Source: a virus
Direction: 5' to 3' (one strand)
IMG/VR virus record: IMGVR_UViG_3300020202_000048
Location: 1-40,836 of that record
DNA: 40,836 nucleotides
This document shows positions 17,697 through 25,041 of the stretch, piece after piece. Under the pieces are notes generated by a model, which made no database searches, had not been told where the DNA came from, and saw only the letters and a program-made list of their open reading frames with translations. A program made the translations under genes and the position numbers. Within the stretch, counting starts at the first letter, position 1. Every line of letters starts with the position of its first letter.

Positions 17697-18788
17697 TTAG
17701 ATGGTTGCTCGGAGAACTGCACCACGGCCACGGTTTCCAGCGAAAACTTTTCGTCCCCATGTGAGCAATCCTTTACAGGTTGTCATGAATGAGTTTGGAT
17801 CGTTATCTGAAGAAACAATGTTTACCTTCATAATTTGAAGGGCCATTGAACAGAATTCCTTTGTACCAGCAATGAACCACCAACCAGTAGTGTTGTTACC
17901 AGGGATGAGTTCTGAAGTGTAAACTTCGAAACCAGCGATTCGTCCGATACGAGCGCCTTTTACAGCCTCTTCGTATGCAGCTCCAACCGCAGGGATGAAC
18001 TCAGGAGCCTGAAGAAGTACTCCTTCAAATTCTGAGTTTACGACGATAAATCGTCCATCCTTACCAGTCAACTTATTTCCGAGTTTTGTTCGGAGAGCTA
18101 CAAGCTGTGCGTACACGTTTGTCTTTGTAAGGACAACGGCTGTAGCAGCATTGATAACATAAGTAGCACCGGCTGAGATTGCACCACCTGTATATGCTGT
18201 TCCACCAACATCAGTGATTGTGATTGTTGTACCGTTAGTGAAGCCAGTAACAAGGTAGTAAGTCGTATGACCAGCTGCCTTGAAGTAACCACCTACCATC
18301 GCTGCTGTGAAAGCAGTACCAGTACCAGTTACAACACCTGTACCAGTCGCTACTGCAACTGTACCTGTGTTATAGACGTTTCCAACAGCGTTGTCTCCGT
18401 CCACATTCTTTCGCATGTAGTCAAGAATGTCTGTGTCGATAAGAACCTGCATGTCCTTCTTTGAAGTTTGTGCATATTCATTGATTGTATCGACATCGTT
18501 CTGAAGTTTATCAATATCATCTACTGTGAACTTGAAGTAGTGTTGCTGATCAATGATAAGGTCTTCATAAGTAGGAACTAGATCCTGCGCAACGAGGGTC
18601 ATGTTCTTAGTGTAAGGACTCAATACGAGTTTACCGAGGGTTCGGACACGAACTCGATCACCTTCATTACGAATTTCACCTTCGTAATTGGTGTTTGTGA
18701 TTTTTGTATAAATTGTTTCGTTATACAAGAGACTTACCAATTTAAGTGAGTACTTAATCGGAGTCAGTGCGGATAAATTGTTAGCCAC
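17697..18788 (-). CDS. Major capsid protein with a beta-sandwich insertion
   Basis: The protein is 363 aa. The start is GTG at 18788; no in-frame ATG lies nearby, and TAAACT is 7 nt upstream. The opening (SLKLVSLLYNETIYTKITN), YEDLIIDQQHYFKFTVDDID and the end (MKVNIVSSDNDPNSFMTTCKGLLTWGRKVF) match the coat proteins of many HK97-fold podoviruses. Residues about 141-213 are an inserted beta domain (TVAVATGTGVVTGTGTAF ... VGGYFKAAG), as seen on capsid surfaces of other phages. It lies directly after the scaffold gene. Strong hairpins on both sides of this gene may favour high and separate expression. Confidence 0.92.
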   Translation of the reverse strand: MANNLSALTPIKYSLKLVSLLYNETIYTKITNTNYEGEIRNEGDRVRVRTLGKLVLSPYTKNMTLVAQDLVPTYEDLIIDQQHYFKFTVDDIDKLQNDVDTINEYAQTSKKDMQVLIDTDILDYMRKNVDGDNAVGNVYNTGTVAVATGTGVVTGTGTAFTAAMVGGYFKAAGHTTYYLVTGFTNGTTITITDVGGTAYTGGAISAGATYVINAATAVVLTKTNVYAQLVALRTKLGNKLTGKDGRFIVVNSEFEGVLLQAPEFIPAVGAAYEEAVKGARIGRIAGFEVYTSELIPGNNTTGWWFIAGTKEFCSMALQIMKVNIVSSDNDPNSFMTTCKGLLTWGRKVFAGNRGRGAVLRATI

Positions 18789-18811
18789 GTTTGTAAGTTT
18801 AGGTTGTTAAT

Positions 18812-18831
18812 CCAACCCCTTACGGAGTCGG
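18812..18831 (-). other. Short hairpin between scaffold and capsid genes
   Basis: Minus strand CCGACTCC, loop GTAA, GGGGTTGG: eight pairs including three G-U or mixed positions. It lies directly after the scaffold stop codon. It could tune the ratio of scaffold to capsid mRNA. There is no U-tract. Confidence 0.45.
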
Positions 18832-18832
18832 G

Positions 18833-19603
18833 CTATTTCAACTTACCTGAAGCCATATCCTCATCGAACTGTTTGGACAGCTGAGCGAACTTAGCGGGAT
18901 TTTCTGTAGCAAGACGGTTCCAATCTTCGATTGAACGTGTGGCAGTAGGAGTTTTATCTCCACCTTTCGCACGCTCAATTTCAATACGGTCGTTTTGCTC
19001 CATTGCTCTCTTAGCTCCTAGATCCTGTGCTTTGTCGAAAAGGTGAACTTTCGCAAGATCCTTCAATATATCTGCAATATTCTGTGGAACATTGTTTGGA
19101 TTGAAGTACTTTTGCTTGAATTCATCTCGAGACTCGCGCAGTTCAGGATACTGAGTTGCAACTTGTTCAAAAGCATCACCCCATTGTTTTTCGTTAAACG
19201 ATTGCTTAGCAAAAGCCAATGCGGGATCTTTATATACCTCGTTAAGAGTCTGCTTTTTTATACTGTTAGTATAGGCAAGCAAATTTTTCTGCTCTTCCTC
19301 TCCTAGCTGATCGAAACCGGGGATGCCATCAGTATCGTTACCATAGCTGGTGCCGGGATCCTTTTCAGGTTCCTTTGTAGAATAAAGTGCTTTGAGTCGC
19401 TCAACTTCAGCCTCCGCTTTTTTCTTCTCTTCGAGAAGTCGGAGTGCCTCTTTTGATGACTCGCTGAACTTAGTCTTGTAGTCGATATCGTCGTTGGCAG
19501 GGACTTTATCGTTGCCTTGTCCGGTTGGCGCCGTTCCCGTCTCACTAGGGTTGGGAGCTTTTGGAGTTCCGTCCTCGTTTAGGTTTGGGTTGTGTTCTGA
19601 CAT
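18833..19603 (-). CDS. Capsid scaffolding protein
   Basis: This 256-aa, acidic, highly charged protein has a disordered N-terminus (NPNLNEDGTPKAPNPSETG). A coiled coil follows at about residues 45-75 (SSKEALRLLEEKKKAEAEVE). The C-terminal half is helical and ends in a basic/acidic helix (FAQLSKQFDEDMASGKLK), the usual place where scaffolds touch the coat. It sits directly before the major capsid gene. Scaffolds guide procapsid assembly and then leave. Composition, size and position are typical, although scaffold sequences are poorly conserved. Confidence 0.8.
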   Translation of the reverse strand: MSEHNPNLNEDGTPKAPNPSETGTAPTGQGNDKVPANDDIDYKTKFSESSKEALRLLEEKKKAEAEVERLKALYSTKEPEKDPGTSYGNDTDGIPGFDQLGEEEQKNLLAYTNSIKKQTLNEVYKDPALAFAKQSFNEKQWGDAFEQVATQYPELRESRDEFKQKYFNPNNVPQNIADILKDLAKVHLFDKAQDLGAKRAMEQNDRIEIERAKGGDKTPTATRSIEDWNRLATENPAKFAQLSKQFDEDMASGKLK

Positions 19604-19616
19604 ATATTTGGTCCGT

Positions 19617-19671
19617 CCTTTGCCTTTCCATTCCGATACCGGCGAACCGGTACCGAGAGGAATAACAAAGG
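19617..19671 (-). other. Long hairpin with TTCG loop upstream of the scaffold gene
   Basis: On the minus strand CCTTTG, ATTCC and TCGGTACCGG pair with CCGGTATCGG, AAT and CAAAGG around a central TTCG tetraloop, with small internal bulges. It resembles the hairpin after the capsid gene. It lies between the coiled-coil virion gene and the scaffold, so it may be an RNA processing or stabilising element. Confidence 0.6.
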
Positions 19672-19696
19672 GTTTGGAATTAAACTAACTTTATAA

Positions 19697-20194
19697 TTAT
19701 TTTCCTGCTTCTTTTGTTTCCTTCTTTTCTGCTTCCTTATCAGCCTTCTTTTGCTCAGCTGCCTTTTCCTTTTCTACTCGTTCTGCTTCCTTTTCAAGAG
19801 TCTTTACTTCTTTTTCAAGCTCCTTAGCTTTTTCAGCTCGCTCTTCAACAATTTTTTCTTGAGCCTCAGTTCGAGCTTCTCCTTCCAATGGCTTAGTAGC
19901 GTTAAGCTCAAGTTCAGCAGCCTTATTTCGAGCATCTCGAATGATATGCTCCTGTTCCTGAAGGGGTCGATTTTCGTTAATAATGCGCTCTTCGCGAGTG
20001 AGGGGTGTAGTCTCTACCAATACTTCAGCAGGGTTTTCACCTTGTAGGTAAATTGCCTTATCTGCTTCAGAAAGGTAATCTTCTCGAGCTTTTAAGAACG
20101 CGAAGTCTGTAGCATCGAGATCGCGGTAGTGCTTCTGCTTGATCACATTGATCGCAGTTTCTACTGTCATACCATCAAATCGTTTGAAATCCAT
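19697..20194 (-). CDS. Charged coiled-coil protein, probably capsid-assembly related
   Basis: The protein is 165 aa. The first 60 residues are globular-looking (MTVETAINVIKQKHYRDLDA). The last 90 are almost only Glu, Lys and Ala in a continuous coiled coil (EKAKELEKEVKTLEKEAERV). It precedes the scaffold gene and follows the portal-proximal small genes. Small coiled-coil proteins here may be head decoration, a second scaffold part or a portal partner. I recognise no family. Confidence 0.65.
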   Translation of the reverse strand: MDFKRFDGMTVETAINVIKQKHYRDLDATDFAFLKAREDYLSEADKAIYLQGENPAEVLVETTPLTREERIINENRPLQEQEHIIRDARNKAAELELNATKPLEGEARTEAQEKIVEERAEKAKELEKEVKTLEKEAERVEKEKAAEQKKADKEAEKKETKEAGK

Positions 20195-20248
20195 AAATTT
20201 TTTTGTTAATTACTAACTTATAATTATTTGACTACTGTCATACTTTGA

Positions 20249-20254
20249 ATTATA
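20249..20254 (-). promoter_or_regulatory. Possible -10 box of the capsid operon
   Basis: Minus strand TATAAT (20254-20249) lies in the 80-nt gap between two genes. A TTGACT (20273-20268) is only 13 nt upstream, too close for a standard promoter. The short inverted repeat GACTA...TAGTC also spans this gap. Weak evidence. Confidence 0.3.
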
Positions 20255-20274
20255 TAACAGTTTTTATAGTCAAG

Positions 20275-20706
20275 CTATTTTCTCTTCTTGAGACGTTGCT
20301 TAACTTCCTCTGCAACCATACGCGCTTTGAACGCATCGGTCACAGATCCATCATCGTTGAAGTCCGGAGCATTATCATACGACCGTGCTGTTTTCAACGC
20401 CTTTGTGTCAGCATCAGCACGCAGCATATTTCGCTTTGCATTGAGCTGCGCAGGTGCCGACAAAACATTGGCGGTAGCATTGATAACACCATTCTTCATT
20501 TTCGTAACGAAGTTTGGCTTTTTAAGTGGGACGGCTCCCAACTTTCCGAGCTTCAACTCCGTATATCGCTTACCATCGGCTGTAGCCATTGGCTCAGTTC
20601 CGATAGTACCCGATCTATTGAGACGCACATCGCTGAGGTCCACTTTCGTAGAAGCAGCTTTTCGTGCGATCTCTTTTGTTTTTCTGAAGTATGTATCTTT
20701 ACGCAT
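20275..20706 (-). CDS. Hypothetical basic protein in the head gene cluster
   Basis: This 143-aa protein is strongly basic (MRKDTYFRKTKEIARKAAS and VKQRLKKRK ends), with no transmembrane segment or enzyme motif. Its start overlaps the previous gene's stop by 8 nt (ATGCGTAA), which suggests coupled translation. Its place between portal and scaffold suggests a minor head protein, perhaps DNA-contacting given the charge. No family recognised. Confidence 0.6.
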   Translation of the reverse strand: MRKDTYFRKTKEIARKAASTKVDLSDVRLNRSGTIGTEPMATADGKRYTELKLGKLGAVPLKKPNFVTKMKNGVINATANVLSAPAQLNAKRNMLRADADTKALKTARSYDNAPDFNDDGSVTDAFKARMVAEEVKQRLKKRK

Positions 20707-20938
20707 TTTTTTGCTTTGATTGATCTTGTAATTCTCTCCTTCGCAGCTCGACCATGCCGTCGGCGATCTGCCGGACCTCCTTATACAGCACGCTGTCTTC
20801 GGGGATCTCGTTTACCGCCACTATACTTTCATATCCGGCTTTTTTGCTTTTGAGGATAGCCCAAAGAACTGTCTTTTTAGCTCCGGTTCTATCGGCTATT
20901 TTATCCTCAATTCGCAATGTTAGATCAAGTTTATTCAT
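20699..20938 (-). CDS. Small hypothetical protein in the head gene cluster
   Basis: The protein is 79 aa and mixed alpha/beta (MNKLDLTLRIEDKIADRTGA; GYESIVAVNEIPED), ending in a basic helix RRRELQDQSKQKNA. It lies 1 nt after the next upstream gene and overlaps the following one by 8 nt, so it belongs to the same transcript as its neighbours. The function is unknown. Confidence 0.55.
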   Translation of the reverse strand: MNKLDLTLRIEDKIADRTGAKKTVLWAILKSKKAGYESIVAVNEIPEDSVLYKEVRQIADGMVELRRRELQDQSKQKNA

Positions 20939-20939
20939 A

Positions 20940-21263
20940 TTATTGGTTTAGCATGTTGTTAATTTGCTGCTCGAGCATAGCCTTCTCGAGTTTTGGACTA
21001 TTTAAAAATGTCTGTATTTTTGTAATGAATTCGAGTTTCATTTTTAAGAAAACATCAGCACGTCCAACAGTCTCAGGGTTAATGAGCTTCTCTTCTACTT
21101 GCTGTTTTTCAATTTCCAAGAACCTAGCAACATCATCATCAGTGAGTTTGCGACCATTGAGAATGATCTCCCATTGACGATAGGTTTCTTTTTCCTCAGC
21201 GGTGAGTTCTGAAAATTCATTCACATTCCGCTTTTTTAATAATCTAGTTAGGACATTGCTCAT
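20940..21263 (-). CDS. Hypothetical helical protein next to the portal gene
   Basis: This 107-aa, all-helical protein includes FSELTAEEKETYRQWEIILN and KLTDDDVARFLEIEKQQVEE. The ATG overlaps the end of the portal gene by 4 nt, so translation is likely coupled. Short helical proteins in this place may be portal-associated or packaging accessory proteins. No known signature was seen. Confidence 0.6.
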   Translation of the reverse strand: MSNVLTRLLKKRNVNEFSELTAEEKETYRQWEIILNGRKLTDDDVARFLEIEKQQVEEKLINPETVGRADVFLKMKLEFITKIQTFLNSPKLEKAMLEQQINNMLNQ

Positions 21264-22981
21264 GCTGTTTGTTGTTGCATCATCTGGCTATTGTTAAACA
21301 TACGACCAGTTGCCTGACCTGTTGGCTGAGCCGGACCTCCCGCAGCAGGATCACCTCCCATAGGATTTTGAGGCTGCTGCATTTTCTGATCCTCGAACTG
21401 CATCGCTTGCTCAATTTCATCAGTAGTCCAATCCATAAGTTCGAGCTGCTTTCGCTTCGCGATCTTAAGCGCTACAGGGTTATCGGCAAAATTTGCAATA
21501 GTGTACTGAGCTTTCTGAAGTGCAAATTGATCAAGAGCATCAGCTTCAGACTTCATAATTACCTGACACTGATAACCTTCTGGCATGAGCCAATCTGAAG
21601 GATAGATATCCTTCTTGTATAACTCTCCATCGGCACCCTTCTTGTACAGAGTAAGAATTCCGTTAGTGTTGTTAGACAAAAGTTCGTAGAAAATTTCTCC
21701 GATCTCTTCCCATGCGCGTCGGTAGTGTTTTGAAGAAGTGGTGTTTCGCTGTCCTGAGTTCTGAAGACTAAGTTCAATTTCACCAAGAGTGGTTCGACTC
21801 TTAGTTTGCTCTCCTCGTTCAGTAGCAGTTTGCGCAACAGAAGATTGAATAAGATCCTTTAAGAAGCCGATCTGCTGAGTAGTATCGTTTAGAGGCTCGA
21901 TGCGAACTTGCTGCAAAACTTCTGCTGGATTTCCCGGCACGCCATACATTCCGAAAGGTTTTGGATCGAAGGCTTTTGGCTGGAACGTACCATTCATTGT
22001 GTTGAAGAAGTACATACCGAAGTTTCGATATGCACGGTTTTCCACATCTTGTGAGATGTACATATTCACCACCTTGTTGATTGTTCGAACAGAGTCACCC
22101 TTTCCATCACACCAAATGTCATTGAGGTCAGGATCATCAGCCCATGTAACAATAGGAAGTCGTCCAATACCAAGAGCAAGTTTAATTGGCTTGTTATAGA
22201 GAACAACTTTATCAGCACCAAAAATAATCAGGTGTCTTACGAACTGATTTTTTTCTACATCCCATACCATCTTGTAGCTCTCGTTTATTTCAACAAGAAC
22301 TTCTGAAGCGTTGTAGTCATCGTAGTTACTAGCACCAAGATCGCGGAGTCGCTGTACTTTTTCAAGGTAGGCTTCCTGAGTATTTTTCGCCTGAATAATT
22401 CCTTCTTTTGTATCTAAATATGCCTTGAGTTCGAGCTTCGCTTCACCATCGTATTTTCGGTTCGCAAGAATTTCTCGGAGTGGTTTGAAAATTCCTGTTC
22501 GAATAATGTATTGCGCGGAGTTGAGGTTAAGAGGATTTACTCGAGGAGATATTTCAATATCATACGGATCAATAAGATCAATGAAAATTTCCCCCGCGCT
22601 CATTCCAACTATTTTGAAAGACCTTCCTTGAAGGCCCACCACTTTTTTATCTACTTGATCAAGAATATCTAAACGTAGTTTGTCGTAGTAGTATCCCCAA
22701 ATTTCATCCACAATAATTTCTCCGTTCTTGTGCTTATTGGTTCTACCCCTAGACTTGAAACGCATTTCTGGCGGTTCATCAATTTTTGAAATCCATGTCT
22801 GCACGGTTTCGCGCATTACCGGAATGTTGATCGCTTGTCGCTGCGTCAACCGATTTGTGTCTACCTTATCACGATAAAGAGAATAGTTTTCGTTCCATTG
22901 TGAGAAGCGTCGTTTCTTAAATGCAATCGACTCTTCTTTTTCTTTGCGATGTTCGCTGAGTAGTTTTTCTTTTAATAGCAT
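21260..22981 (-). CDS. Portal protein
   Basis: The protein is 573 aa and starts at MLLKEKLLSEHRKEKEESIA, 9 nt after TGGTATAAT. A longer open frame begins inside the terminase gene and would cross the promoter. Portal features are an N-terminal charged helix, the central wing (EIFIDLIDPYDIEISPRVNP), then the long helix region MYISQDVENRAYRNFGMYFF and VAQTATERGEQTKSRTTLGEI. The C-terminus is rich in Gln, Met and Pro (QQPQNPMGGDPAAGGPAQP). It lies directly downstream of the large terminase. The dodecameric portal is the DNA entry channel and tail attachment site. Context and layout make this call strong. Confidence 0.88.
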   Translation of the reverse strand: MLLKEKLLSEHRKEKEESIAFKKRRFSQWNENYSLYRDKVDTNRLTQRQAINIPVMRETVQTWISKIDEPPEMRFKSRGRTNKHKNGEIIVDEIWGYYYDKLRLDILDQVDKKVVGLQGRSFKIVGMSAGEIFIDLIDPYDIEISPRVNPLNLNSAQYIIRTGIFKPLREILANRKYDGEAKLELKAYLDTKEGIIQAKNTQEAYLEKVQRLRDLGASNYDDYNASEVLVEINESYKMVWDVEKNQFVRHLIIFGADKVVLYNKPIKLALGIGRLPIVTWADDPDLNDIWCDGKGDSVRTINKVVNMYISQDVENRAYRNFGMYFFNTMNGTFQPKAFDPKPFGMYGVPGNPAEVLQQVRIEPLNDTTQQIGFLKDLIQSSVAQTATERGEQTKSRTTLGEIELSLQNSGQRNTTSSKHYRRAWEEIGEIFYELLSNNTNGILTLYKKGADGELYKKDIYPSDWLMPEGYQCQVIMKSEADALDQFALQKAQYTIANFADNPVALKIAKRKQLELMDWTTDEIEQAMQFEDQKMQQPQNPMGGDPAAGGPAQPTGQATGRMFNNSQMMQQQTA

Positions 22982-22999
22982 GTTAAAAATATTATACCA
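22982..22999 (-). promoter_or_regulatory. Extended -10 promoter of the portal gene
   Basis: Minus strand TGGTATAAT (22999-22991) lies 9 nt before the portal ATG, in the 28-nt gap after the terminase stop. Confidence 0.6.
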
Positions 23000-23009
23000 C
23001 AAGTAAATC

Positions 23010-24305
23010 TTATCCAATACCAAATTCCGGATACATTGATTGAACTCCACCGGCTTGCACGATTTTGGTCATTGAGTGTTGAGTAACAGGTCGTGGAGGA
23101 ATATCCCATACCGCCAAAGCTAATGACATCATTCTATCATCATGTTTGTCTTCAGGTACAGTAATTCTTGTTCGACCATTCGCCGTTAGATCCCAAACAG
23201 CTGCCTCGAGTTGTTCGATCAACTCAGGATCATCAGGAATTTTTATTTTGTCCTGCTCCAAAAGTATTTGAAGATTTACCAACAACTCATTTCTTGAGTT
23301 ATATGTAAAAGTGAATGGTGCAATGTTGATACCTTTGTTCAAAAGGTCGTCTACCACAGGGGTTCCTACTCCGGTCGCGTCCATTATGATGCGACCCTTG
23401 TTATGACGGTAGAAGGCAGCTTCAATTTTTGCTTTTTGAAGGGTGTAATCTATGAGATTGAAGCTATCCTGAGGACCTACCTGAAAAGTAGTCAGGTTAA
23501 AAGGGGTGAGTACCGTGTAGTCGTTCGCTTTCGCAAGGTCCACGCCCACCTGATAGAGTCCCATGTCCTTATGCTCGTAACTTGCCAACGGATACGTCCT
23601 ACTTCGCACGTTTTTGAACACCGCACTAGCATTTTCCGTAAAATCACACTCATATTCCTGCAAATACAGCGCTGAAGACATGGTCATCTTCTGTTCTAAC
23701 AGGTCTACCTCCGGAACAGCCTGAGTTTTTGATACCGGAAGGACCTCAACGAACCATTTTGGATTTTTTTCCGCGTTTTTTAGCAATTCATACGCATGAT
23801 TTTGGCCTCGGGGTGTGTATACGAACACGGCCCACCCGCCGTTTTCAGCCAAAATTGGTGAAATAAGGTTCCACACCTCCGGCTTCATCAAGGAGTATTC
23901 GGAGAATACGACTCCGACCGGGTTGGTTCCGACCACTCGGTCAATATTTTCTGCTCCAATGAGCTGAAGAATAGATCCATTCATCAACGTGATCATCATT
24001 TCAGTCTGATTGATGTTTTTTACGATCTCTTTAGGAAAATGGTCCAAAAAACGGAAGCCGTCTTTATCGGCCCCGTTCCAAATAACCTTTCGCGCTTGGT
24101 TGTATGTAGGCAAAAAGTAGAAATATGTACCCACTCGCTCCATCATTTTCTTGGGTAGATTGGAGAAAATCATCTTGTCCTTACCCATACGTCGATGGCC
24201 GACAAGAATAATTCGTTTTATACCCTCATCCCACGCCCTAAGAGTAGGTATTTGATACCATCGAGGAGTAAATTGATACGGTAGAGTAATAGTCGCTGTT
24301 GACAT
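23010..24305 (-). CDS. terL: Terminase large subunit
   Basis: The protein is 431 aa. The ATPase domain shows a deviant Walker A GHRRMGKDK (36-44), Walker B VGVVFSE with Glu136, and the coupling region near VYTPRGQNH. The nuclease domain has GVDLAKANDYT (Asp256), IIMDATGVG (Asp309) and DKHDDRMMSLALA (Asp389/390), the RNase-H-type metal-binding set. The enzyme drives DNA into the procapsid and cuts it. It lies just before the portal gene. The promoter TGGTATAAT is 8 nt before the ATG and contains the stop codon of the upstream gene. Confidence 0.95.
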   Translation of the reverse strand: MSTATITLPYQFTPRWYQIPTLRAWDEGIKRIILVGHRRMGKDKMIFSNLPKKMMERVGTYFYFLPTYNQARKVIWNGADKDGFRFLDHFPKEIVKNINQTEMMITLMNGSILQLIGAENIDRVVGTNPVGVVFSEYSLMKPEVWNLISPILAENGGWAVFVYTPRGQNHAYELLKNAEKNPKWFVEVLPVSKTQAVPEVDLLEQKMTMSSALYLQEYECDFTENASAVFKNVRSRTYPLASYEHKDMGLYQVGVDLAKANDYTVLTPFNLTTFQVGPQDSFNLIDYTLQKAKIEAAFYRHNKGRIIMDATGVGTPVVDDLLNKGINIAPFTFTYNSRNELLVNLQILLEQDKIKIPDDPELIEQLEAAVWDLTANGRTRITVPEDKHDDRMMSLALAVWDIPPRPVTQHSMTKIVQAGGVQSMYPEFGIG

Positions 24306-24322
24306 TTGCCAACATTATACCA
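24306..24322 (-). promoter_or_regulatory. Extended -10 promoter of the terminase gene
   Basis: Minus strand TGGTATAAT (24322-24314) is followed by 8 nt and the ATG at 24305. The TAA within it is the stop codon of the upstream 96-aa gene. Confidence 0.6.
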
Positions 24323-24605
24323 TGAGTCTCTTCAAAAGTTCACCATTCTCAAGACACCCGCACTTCGAAACAGTTTGTGTGGGATGGTTCGGACACAAAT
24401 TATCCTTTTCCTTATACTCGTTGAAGAGTCTGATTACCTCCGGATCTGTTTCTTGTGAAACCTTCTCAGTAGGCTCGATCTCCTTCTCTTCGCAAAACTT
24501 TTTGAGCGCAGCCTTAATAGCACCGGATACTGTGTAGCCTTTTGCCACTAAACCGTTAATGAGTAAGTCTGTTTGCTTGTCTGTTGATATATTTCGCCTT
24601 GTCAT
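24315..24605 (-). CDS. Small ribbon-helix-helix-like protein with Cys motifs
   Basis: The protein is 96 aa. Residues 4-36 (NISTDKQTDLLINGLVAKGY ... SGAIKAALKKF) fit a strand-helix-helix pattern of ribbon-helix-helix DNA-binding proteins. The C-terminal third has CPNH (71-74) and KCGC (81-84), a possible zinc site. It lies between the small and large terminase genes. Its promoter carries phased GTGTGTA repeats; RHH proteins usually bind such short tandem operators, so self-regulation is plausible. It could instead be a packaging accessory protein. The RHH call is tentative. Confidence 0.5.
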   Translation of the reverse strand: MTRRNISTDKQTDLLINGLVAKGYTVSGAIKAALKKFCEEKEIEPTEKVSQETDPEVIRLFNEYKEKDNLCPNHPTQTVSKCGCLENGELLKRLMV

Positions 24606-24640
24606 GTGTGTATTTTAGCATAGTGTGTATGCGTGTGTAA
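24606..24640 (-). promoter_or_regulatory. Leaderless promoter of the RHH-like gene
   Basis: Minus strand TTACAC (24640-24635), 17 nt, TAAAAT (24617-24612) with an upstream TGC extension, then 6 nt and the ATG at 24605. Transcription would start at or next to the ATG. Confidence 0.65.
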
Positions 24641-24674
24641 AGGTGTGTATAACTATACACAATCGTGTGTATAG
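24606..24674. repeat. Array of GTGTGTA heptamers ending in a palindrome
   Basis: GTGTGTA begins at 24606, 24623, 24633, 24643 and 24665; three are exactly 10 bp apart, one helical turn. The last is half of a perfect palindrome CTATACACA-ATCG-TGTGTATAG (24653-24674). The array overlaps the -35 and -10 of the RHH-like gene. It is an operator array or replication iterons. Confidence 0.7.
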
Positions 24675-24704
24675 AGACGAAGCGCTGAATTTTTCGAAAA
24701 AAGT

Positions 24705-24733
24705 AAAACGGCCCTGTCGATAGGCCGTTTTTT
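24705..24733. terminator. Rho-independent terminator, bidirectional
   Basis: AAAACGGCC-ctgtcgata-GGCCGTTTTTT: an eight-pair stem with A and T runs on either side, so it can work for both strands. Confidence 0.75.
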
Positions 24734-24778
24734 GGGACATTCGTATTGAAATAAATAATTCCGATAGGATATAAGTAG

Positions 24779-24804
24779 TCCTGCTTACCCTATGGGTATC
24801 AGGA
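24779..24804. other. Strong hairpin in the control region
   Basis: TCCTG, CT, TACCC, TAT, GGGTA, T, CAGGA: ten pairs with one small bulge and a 3-nt loop. There is no T-run, so it is not an obvious terminator. It may be a protein-binding site, a structured small RNA or an origin element. Confidence 0.45.
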
Positions 24805-24852
24805 TAACTATTTTAACTAAAAAAAGCAAGTGGATAAGTTGTGGCACAATAA

Positions 24853-24884
24853 AAACCTCGCGTTGTCAACGAGGTTTAAAAAAA
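24853..24884. terminator. Rho-independent terminator after the small terminase gene
   Basis: AAACCTCG-cgttgtcaa-CGAGGTTT with A7 on one side and, on the minus strand, TTTTTATT after the stem. It can end the small-terminase transcript. Confidence 0.75.
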
Positions 24885-24948
24885 TAGGTCTGTAAAATAT
24901 TGACCCTGTACGGGATTGTGACTAAAAAATTTTTGGTGACGTACCCCC

Positions 24949-25005
24949 GTGTATACCACCCCTACCCTATACACATACATATAGACTATACACACATATA
25001 CACAC
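24949..25005. repeat. Opposite-facing TACACAC motif cluster
   Basis: TACACAT at 24970 and TACACAC at 24989 and 24999 (again 10 bp apart), plus GTGTATAC near 24950. It mirrors the array at 24606-24674 across the control region. Confidence 0.55.
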
Positions 25006-25041
25006 ACTCAAACAAAAGGAATGTCTTAAGAAAGACATGAT

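Larger units (their letters stand above)
24606..25041. other. Long intergenic control region, candidate origin
   Basis: This is the only gap over 300 bp. In order it holds the GTGTGTA array, two rho-independent terminators, a hairpin TCCTG-CT-TACCC...GGGTA-T-CAGGA (24779-24804), an AT-rich stretch, a near-match DnaA box AGTGGATAA (24829-24837) and an opposite-facing cluster of TACACAC motifs (24970-25005). I see no protein gene in it. The layout fits an origin or a regulatory switch. Confidence 0.5.

Noticed and set aside
20249-20273. Full sigma-70 promoter for the capsid operon
   Set aside because: TTGACT and TATAAT are only 13 bp apart, so only the -10 is kept as a weak candidate.
20245-20853. 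202-aa plus-strand frame
   Set aside because: It is antisense to two head-cluster genes and has Cys/Arg/Ser-rich nonsense composition.
22982-23050. Longer portal start at 23050
   Set aside because: It begins inside the terminase gene and would cover the extended -10 box before the ATG at 22981.
24735-24850. tRNA or CRISPR-like element in the control region
   Set aside because: The hairpin has no cloverleaf or CCA end, and the short GTGTGTA repeats have no unique spacers of constant length.
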